Below, one piece after another: positions 56,991 through 64,000 of a DNA stretch of 64,000 bases. This DNA comes from Anthoceros angustus (taxonomy: Eukaryota; Streptophyta; Anthocerotopsida; Anthocerotales; Anthocerotaceae): NCBI GenBank assembly GCA_010909165.1, contig MU008159.1:2480001-2544000 (forward strand), in the 5' to 3' direction. Under the pieces are notes generated by a model. That model saw nothing but the letters and a program-made list of their open reading frames with translations, searched no databases and was not told the origin of the DNA. The position numbers were made by a program, and so were the translations under genes. Position 1 is the first letter of the stretch; the number at the start of each line of letters is the position of its first letter.

Positions 56991-57933
56991 CGATGTCATA
57001 GCCGTGTTGTGCGAGCTACATGGCGTGGTGGCGTGTACATGGCGTGAGCCGGTTATGCGATGGAGGGTGGATAGAGAATGAGGAGGAGGATGAAGAGTCG
57101 TCCGATGAGGAAGGACGAGTGAGGAAGGCCTTCCACCGCGTGTGTTGGAGCTAGTGTGTGCAAAATGGAGTGCCATGGTCGAGCCACGAAAGTTTGCGAA
57201 AGGCGGTGAGGAAGGTAGAGTATGAGTTTGCAAGTATAGAGCGAGGATATTGTGGCCGGGTTTGCGGTGCATCGCGGACAAGGAACCACAATGTGGGCAA
57301 GAAGGTGCGGCGCAGTTACATGGAGGGAGAAGGGAAGGATGCAAAATGGTTGCATCCGCCTAATGTGAGAAGGCATGGAGAAAGGGCGTGCGCAAGCCGT
57401 GGTGACGCGAGCATGGGGTGTGTGGCCAACACCACGAAGGCCGCAACGCCGGCAAGAATTGCCACGAGCATGGGACGAATCCCTTTGGTCCAAGAGGAGC
57501 AAAGGAGTTCGGAAACATGTCCAGGGAGGGAGCGCAACCTGGATGAGTTGAAGTGGGCAGCAAGGCATGGATTGGACATCTTAGAATCGAGTGGTAAAAT
57601 AGTCGTTGACGGTTAATGGAATGCTTGGTTGTGATATGTAGGTTTCGCTATGTAGGACGTGAGCGAGTGATGCGTGTGCATGACTGGGAAGAAGGGAAGG
57701 CGGTGGAAGGTGAAGGCCAGTCGTGAAGGAAGGCATGAACCCGGTGGAGAGAAGGAAGATGGAGGAAGGTGCCAAGCAGGGGCGTCACCGTCAAGTGATG
57801 CCGGAGGCAACGTGGATGGTGGGGATCCCGGAGGTGTGATGGCGGTGCCGAAGGCGTATCACACGATCCGTGTCAAAAGCGTGAGTAGGGTGGCAACCCG
57901 GATCGAGAGATTGAATGCTATTCGTTTGCCGTC
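56991..57933. other. CACTA 2 interior, unresolved
   Basis: Frames on both strands lack motifs. Probably decayed first-gene coding of the minus-strand element. Confidence 0.3.
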
Positions 57934-58673
57934 AATTGTGGAAGTGGTGATTTGGCAGCCTATGGGGCCGGAGTGAAGGGCTAGCCATTGAGGCTAGTGG
58001 GTCGAATGCCAGACGGTGGACCACACGGGAACGAGGAGGTCTTCGAAGAGGGTCAAGCAAAGACAACGGTGTTGAAGGCTGAGGAGTCCAGGTCGGACGG
58101 TGGCGAAGGGGTGTAGGCGCAAGTGACATAGGAATGGTTGGTACGTCTATGGGTAGGGGGCCGTTTGTGGAGGGGAATGTAAATGGTCGAGATGTTTTCC
58201 TGCGGACGATGGAGTCGCGGTGCATGGGTGGGTGATGGTCAATTAGCAACAAACAAGAGGGAATTGGTCGCCCACCTTTGTAGCCAGCATTGACATAGGG
58301 TCTGTAATTGTGGAAGTGGTGATTTGGCAGCCTATGGGGCCGGAGTGAAGGGCTAGCCATTGAGGCTAGTGGGTCGAATGCCGTAAGGTGGACCACACCA
58401 GACGAAACGAGGAGGTGCCGAGCGAAGAGGGTCAAGCAAAGACAACGGGTGTTGAAGCCGCAAGAGGAGTCTGAGTGGCGAAGGGGTGTAGGCGCAAGTG
58501 ACATAGGAATGGTTGGTACCTATGGGTAGGCTTGTGGAGGGGAATGTAAATGGTCGAGATGTTTTCCGCGGACGATGGAGTCGCCAGCATGGGTGGACCG
58601 GTGATGGTCAATTAGCAACAAACAAGAGGGAATTGGTCGCCCACCTTTGTAGCCCGGCATTGACATGCCTCAG
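57934..58673 (+). repeat. Tandem duplication, ~370-bp unit x2
   Basis: AATTGTGGAAGTGGTGATTT begins units at 57934 and 58306 (partial third at 58674). Copies differ at TTTTCCTGCGGACG against TTTTCCGCGGACG and at several short indels. Confidence 0.9.
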
Positions 58674-58734
58674 AATTGTGAAAGTGGTTATAGAGGTCAT
58701 TTGGATAGGTGTAGGAAGATGTGGAGGAACCACA

Positions 58735-60880
58735 AAACCATTGGTGTTGGTCGAAGAGTCACCAAGTGACGTCTCGGATTCAGGCACATGTTGGTGGTGC
58801 ATGACGCATATGCCCATATCACGTGGAGTTCATTGCAGTGGAAACAAATGCAAGGGATAGAGGACGATTGAAGTGTCCAAAAATTTGATTTAAATTGTCA
58901 ATAAAATCAAACACTTAGATATGTAAGGTATGAGAGTGACGTAAGGGTTAGCACATATATATTATTATATATAACAAGTCTTGATGCCTATATCGTACGT
59001 ACATGTATACAAAGAGGCACAATACACTAATATAATAGAAGTATAATGATGGATGTGTACATATAAACGCATACATACTTATGTCTTGAAGCCTACAAAC
59101 ATATATATGTATATTGAGTATATGCAAAGGAGGTAAAAGGAAGGAAGGGCGGAGAGAGAGGTCATTGTAACAAGCAAGTTGAAAGAGGAATAGTGGAAGA
59201 GTATAAAATGGTGATAGGGGAGGTCCTTCTCACGGTCATGAAGGAGGAGGAGAAGTGAAAGAGTATAAAAGGGTGTGATAAGGGGCAATAAATAGGAGGG
59301 TGAGGTGAGAGGAGAGAGACCAAGTATTGTGTTAAGATGGGGTGAGAAGTTGGATAAGAAAAGGACACCTTGAACACCAAGCCACCATAAAGTGTTGCAA
59401 TATTGAAGTGGTACATGAAGTGAGAGACCAAGCATTGTGTTAGGATGGTGGGAGAAGGAAGAGAAAGAATGGACCAACTTAACACCAAGCCATCAAACCA
59501 TGCGGAAGTTGGAAGTGGAAATTATTAACAATGCTTGTGAGAGGGTGTACCGAAGGGGAGGGGGAAGAGATAGTGTCAGGTTCGTGTTAAGATGGCTGCA
59601 CCAAACGGGGACAGAACTAACAAACTTAAAACCAACCCTCCAAAACATGTTGCAATGTGGAAGTGTAACAAAAAATTGCAACATCCACTGTAACATAGGG
59701 TGCCCTTTTCTAGTAGGGTAATTTGTCTTATGATCGGAAGTGGATTTGGAGAACACAAAAAATATGCATTACCATTGATCAAATCTGCACGCTTATAACC
59801 ACGAAACCATTGGTGTTGGTCGAAGAGTCACCAAGTGACGCCGCGTCGCCGTGAGGCACATGTTGGTGGTGCACGCCCGACGCATATGCCCATATCACGT
59901 GGAGTTCATTGCATCGGTGGAAACAAAGCAAGGGATAGAGGACGATTGAAGTGTCCAAAAATTTGATTTAAATTGTCAATAAAATCAAACACTTAGATAT
60001 GTAAGGTATGAGAGTGACGTAAGGGTTAGCACATATATATTATTATATAAACAAGTCTTGATGCCTATATAAAATGCGTACATACGTATACAAAGAGGCA
60101 TGTAAATACACTAATATAATAGAAGTATAACGGATGGATGTGTACATATAACGTACACATACTTATGTCTTGAAGCCTACAAACATATATATGTATATTG
60201 AGTATATGCAAAGGAGGTAAAAGGAAGGAAGGGGCAAGTGAGAGAGGTCATTGTAACAAGCAAGTTGAAAGAGGAATAGTGGAAGAGTATAAAATGGTCA
60301 GTGATAGGGGAGGTCCTTCTCACGGTCATGAAGGAGGAGGAGAAGTGAAAGAGTATAAAAGGGTGTGATAAGGGGCAATAAATAGGAGGTGAGGTGAGAG
60401 GAGAGAGACCAAGTATTGTGTTAAGATGGGGTGAGAAGTTGGATAAGAAAAGGACACCTTGAACACCAAGCCACCATAAAGTGTTGCAATTTTGAAGTGG
60501 TACATGAAGTGAGAGACCAAGCATTGTGTTAGGATGGTGGGAGAAGGAAGAGAAAGAATGGACCAACTTAACACCAAGCCATCAAACCATCTTGGAAGTT
60601 GGAAGTGGAAATTATTAACAATGCTTGTGAGAGAGGGGTGTACCCGAGGGGAGGTGGGAAGAGATAGTGTCGTTCGTGTTAAGATGGTGCACCAACGGGA
60701 CAGAACTAACAAACTTAATACCAACCCTCCAAAACATGTTGCAATGTGGAAGTGTAACAAAAATTGCAACATCATCGAACATAGGGTGCCCTTTTCTAGT
60801 AGGGTAATTTGTCTTATGATCGGAAGTGGATTTGGAGAACACAAAAATATGCATTACCATTGATCAAATCGCTTATAACC
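58735..60880 (+). repeat. Tandem duplication of the CACTA 2 right end, ~1069-bp unit x2
   Basis: Units begin AAACCATTGGTGTTGGTCGA at 58735 and 59804. Each holds the last ~1 kb of CACTA 2 with its terminal repeat (ending 59718 and 60804), the TAA target bases and about 75-85 bp of flank. The duplication therefore happened after insertion of the element. Confidence 0.92.
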
Positions 60881-61355
60881 CCAGCCAACCTCATTCAAAT
60901 ACATGCACTGAACAAAGACGCAGACAAAGCGTACATGGCATGAAGTGGATGCACGACTGGACTTACGGACATCGCGGATGGCATGGCATCGAGCGGGCGT
61001 AAGGAAGGCATGGCATATATGCGCTGCAGCCAAAGCGTCTTGGCGATGTGTCGAAGTGTCGGGGCCCGGTGGCATGGGTGGAGGGAGCTAAGCAGGCGTG
61101 TCTTCGCCATGATCGCCGTTCGGAGATCGCGGATGGGACGTTAACGAACTAGGCGTGCGGCCGAGGCGTGAATGGACAGCGGCGGACAGGCTTGCCATGG
61201 TCGCATGAGTAATCCCGTCCTGCGGGGCGCACAGCCTCTCGGACCACCCATTGTGGGCACGTCATACATTCTCGAACACGTTTTCAATATGGACATTTAA
61301 CACAAAAACCATCCCATACTGTCATTTCTGTTAATTTGTCTTACGGAGTATGTGC
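60881..61355. other. No gene recognised
   Basis: Only short frames. This should be the original right flank of the CACTA 2 insertion. Confidence 0.35.
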
Positions 61356-62427
61356 CTACACAAGAAAACCCTGGATATATTAACGAAAGCTCTTTCAAAA
61401 GAGGCCACGAGAAGCATGTTTGAGGTGGGGTTAGAGAGTCTGGAACTTTCCTATCTAACCCCAACTAGCCTACATGCCCGCTACCTAATCCCTCAGTTAA
61501 CATCGGTCTCGGAGGACTCTTCCTTTGGATTCTCGAGTCGGAGGGCTCTGGAGGCCTTAGCATCGGAGTCCTCACACATGTCATCTTGGGAGGAGCAGCA
61601 TCCTCCTCAATCCTCAAGGCAGATCCTGCGGTCAAGACACAAAGCAATTAGATAGCTTTAGGCGAGTGGGAGTAGGAGGCGAGATGAAGCAAAACCCAGT
61701 CACTTCGTGGCGGCTTACAACATGACCGAGGAGCAGTGTAACCACGCACTCGATCCGTTTCATGACCGGACCCGGTATGCTTGCATCGATGCAGATAGGA
61801 GAGCTGGGCATTGCCGGTGCCTAGGCTCACAATCTTCACATCCTTATCGGGGTTACCTCGAGGGAAATTCGAGGCCGTGAGGCCTCACCTCCCCTCCGTC
61901 AGACATAGCCTCGGGCCCACAGGCAGGCCACAGGCTCCCTCTTCTGAGTGGCGTGGGGGCAGCGTGGGAGAAATTGTGGAAGCTAAGCGCGCAATGGAGG
62001 ACCTCCCATGTCCTCCCGATTATGGCCTCGCGCCTAGTCCTCGGCCTGCCGCGTTGTGCGAGGCGCTCCCGTTTCTTGGTCGGCTCGAGCTTCCCCGGCG
62101 GTGTCGGGTCCCTTGCGAGCAGAGGAGGTTGTCCTAGCCGCCTTGCTTGCCGCGGCCTAGGGAGTCTCTTCTGGCGGGGTTCGCATCCTTAGAGGAGGGC
62201 GACATCTCGATCGATTCGCTCCACAACCCCTTCTCCAATTGCAGGCGTGAAGATGAAGAAGAGGAATATAACGCACTGGTGAGGAGGTTTCTCAGCACGC
62301 TCGAATATATACGGCGAGGGGCGTACGTGAGCAATGCATCTGCAGCTTTCACCCGACTCCATCCTACAAGGGTGGAGATGATCCGGTTGTTGGAGCATCA
62401 CTTTCCAAAATGATCAACAAGTGGGAG
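61356..62427 (+). mobile_element. Ty1/copia 3' fragment with PPT
   Basis: LDILTKALSKEATRSMFEVG at about 61371-61430 is the conserved end of copia RNase H. About 1 kb downstream CAACAAGTGGGAG (62415-62427), identical to the copia 1 polypurine tract, is followed by TG, the usual LTR start. The 5' part and a second LTR were not found, so it is a truncated copy related to copia 1. Confidence 0.6.
61811..62413 (+). CDS. Extra sense-strand ORF between RNase H and PPT
   Basis: Two plus frames (61811-62137 and 62147-62413) read EAKRAMEDLPCPPDYGLAPS, then FASLEEGDISIDSLHNPFSN, the acidic REDEEEEYNALVRRFLSTLE and VEMIRLLEHHFPK before a stop just ahead of the PPT. They could be one frameshifted protein. 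Some plant copia lineages carry an additional ORF at this position; no envelope-like signal or membrane segment was seen. Function unknown. Confidence 0.35.
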
Positions 62428-62479
62428 TGAAGAGTTATACCCAAACACACCTCTGTCCGTCACCTCCTCCGACGGTCAC

Positions 62480-62830
62480 CTCCTCCCGGCGAAGACAAAG
62501 CTTGTACAACACGGTGTTTAAAGCCCAATTGTACGTTGTAAATATGTTTGAGACGGCCGGATCGGCCTCTCTCATGTTTTACAACATACATACAACCTAA
62601 TCTAATTTACAACACGATCCATTGCAAACCCGCTGTACATTGTAAAGCGTTTAAGAGAGGCCAAGATAGGCCTCCCACAACTTTACAACATAGTCTAATT
62701 TACACAGCCGTTGCAAAGCGCTTGTTGTAAAATGTATGACAAGGCCGAGATCAGCCTCTGCGTTTACACCAAATTCACAACGTAGTCTCATGTACAAAGT
62801 CCATTGCAAAGCGATCTTGCGCGTTACGCC
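62480..62830 (+). repeat. TTGTAAA/TTTACAA repeat field
   Basis: Units containing TTTACAACATA(GT)CTAATTTAC, GTTGTAAA and the palindromic phrase GAG-GGCC-GAT-GGCCTC recur about every 60-70 bp. The style resembles 12956-14055. Possible subterminal region of a DNA transposon or a MITE cluster. Confidence 0.55.
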
Positions 62831-64000
62831 TCGGTCGGGCTTCGGTGCCATTGCGGTGCTTGGGTATTCTACCGATCTCGCTTCCATCGGCCAAGTCCAC
62901 CACGGCTACCACATCGCGTTCGCAGCGGTCATCGAACATAGTCATGATCCATGCCAAGCGACTATGTTAGTTTTTGCTTTGAGGCAAAAATGGCCTCACC
63001 ATCTATAGATTACATGTGCCCAGGCGGTCGCCACATGATGCATGCACTCGGCATGGTGATGCGTGAAAACATTTGGAAGCATATGTGCGGTGAATGAAGC
63101 TCTCCTAAAAAACATAGCATGAGTGCAAGGAAACGGCGGAGAGGCAATCAGACTCACGACCTTGCTAATTGTCCATCCGAGTTGCGAACAAAGTGCTCAC
63201 CTCATGTCTCCCATGTTTCAGTCTTGTCCGAGGAGTTGAACTCGCTTGTTGTGAATGATGGGTCATGGTGGGTCATGGTGCCTCACCTTCCAAGTGGAGC
63301 AAACCGGAAAACTGGTGGCGGGCATTTCATTGCCGTTCATAAATTGTACAATGTGTCGCCATTTCGACTGCATATGTATTTTGTTTTACATGGCGACCAA
63401 TCAACCATACGTGCCGCTCATCAATCGATCATGTCACTCGCACGGTCACGTAGCATGGATGACTCGTTCGTCTTCTTGCGGGCATCACCACCCATGCGTC
63501 ATCCATTATTCAAGACATTTGTACCGGTGTGACAAAGCGGTGCGGATGGATATCATGGCCGCCCATAATATATAACCAATTCTGTGTGGGGTCACGTACA
63601 TATTCCAGGTATGCGGGATGTGATCACCACAATGGGAGTTTGGGAGAGAACAACATCGATCGGATCATCACACCACCGGGGCAAGCCAAGTCCGGTGGGC
63701 ACCAAGGAGGGAGCATCTTGGTGACTCTGTGCGCTTTTCGAGCCTCCAAAATTATGCGTGAGAAGGAAAGGATTCCAGCGGTATGGCAATGGCATTTTAG
63801 GTCTTTTAGTCGCCACCATGGGCAAATTGGAGTGAGCATGCGTCGAGGTTTGGGCGGTATCAATTCCTTGCACGGCAACTTGCGGGCTGATTGGCAAGAC
63901 ATTGGAGTGGTGTTCCAAGTGGCGGCAACCATGGATGCCTTGACTTGGATCCTGGCCCTTGCCTTTGTACTCTATCTCCTTTCGAGCTATGGGTTGTCGA
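62831..64000. other. Unassigned, overlapping frames
   Basis: A plus frame over 63119-63532 (MSARKRRRGNQTHDLANC start, then HFIAVHKLYNVSPFRLHMYF) and minus frames over 63932-63592 are open, but no family was recognised. The window ends within this sequence. Confidence 0.25.

Larger units (their letters stand above)
33820..59718 (-). mobile_element. CACTA-type transposon 2, 25.9 kb, containing nested copia 2
   Basis: The left end CCCTACTAGAAAAGGGCACC (33820, continuing CTATGTTACA) is the inverse of the right end at 59718. TAA stands directly outside both ends (33817-33819 and 59719-59721), the 3-bp target duplication typical of CACTA elements. The ends carry subterminal TGTTACA and GTTGCAA words on both sides. 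A TNP2 transposase relic lies inside on the minus strand (about 41.7-38.6 kb). Copia 2 accounts for 8.64 kb, leaving about 17 kb of element, itself enlarged by tandem duplications. Confidence 0.75.

Overview
The window is nuclear DNA from a land plant or close streptophyte. The evidence is a spliced plant ankyrin/Raf-like kinase gene with short GT-AG introns (80-158 bp), PLS-type PPR gene debris, Ty1/copia elements primed by initiator tRNA-Met, and CACTA (En/Spm) transposons with TNP2-type transposases. The PPR style (about 14-15 kb) would suit a seed-free plant such as a lycophyte, fern or bryophyte, but the species cannot be named from sequence alone. No rRNA gene, convincing tRNA gene, CRISPR array or bacterial-type operon is present.

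Layout. 0-3.5 kb: unassigned coding debris, a small tandem repeat and a frameshifted coiled-coil gene. 3.5-6.0 kb: the one clearly intact host gene, an 11-exon integrin-linked-kinase (ILK) family member whose catalytic motifs mark it as a pseudokinase or atypical kinase. 6.1-8.0 kb: satellite-like repeats. 8.1-16.3 kb: a CACTA-type 5' end, unknown TE-like coding, duplicated and shuffled exons of an enoyl-CoA hydratase (AUH-like) gene, an AT-rich repeat field, a PPR pseudogene and a minisatellite. 16.3-33.6 kb: a CACTA element whose TNP2 transposase gene is cut in two by a complete 8.86-kb Ty1/copia element (18353-27214; target duplication ATGGA). Further uncertain coding lies on both strands behind it. 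33.8-59.7 kb: a second CACTA element with matching inverted ends and a TAA target duplication. It carries a minus-strand TNP2 relic and is itself split by a second complete Ty1/copia element (45741-54382; target duplication TCATG). 59.8-64 kb: a duplicated copy of that CACTA end, a third copia relic and unassigned sequence.

The window is therefore a nest of transposons beside one conserved kinase gene. Two patterns cross element boundaries. First, at least nine tandem duplications of about 0.37-1.57 kb occur, often with short homology at the junction. Second, paired copies differ repeatedly at CTG/CAG trinucleotides, which become CG, CCG or CGTG in one copy. Even the tRNA-complementary primer-binding site of the second copia element has lost one base of such a triplet. 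This may be a real mutational process or a sequencing/assembly artefact at methylated CHG sites. It accounts for many of the frameshifts seen in the transposon and pseudogene copies.
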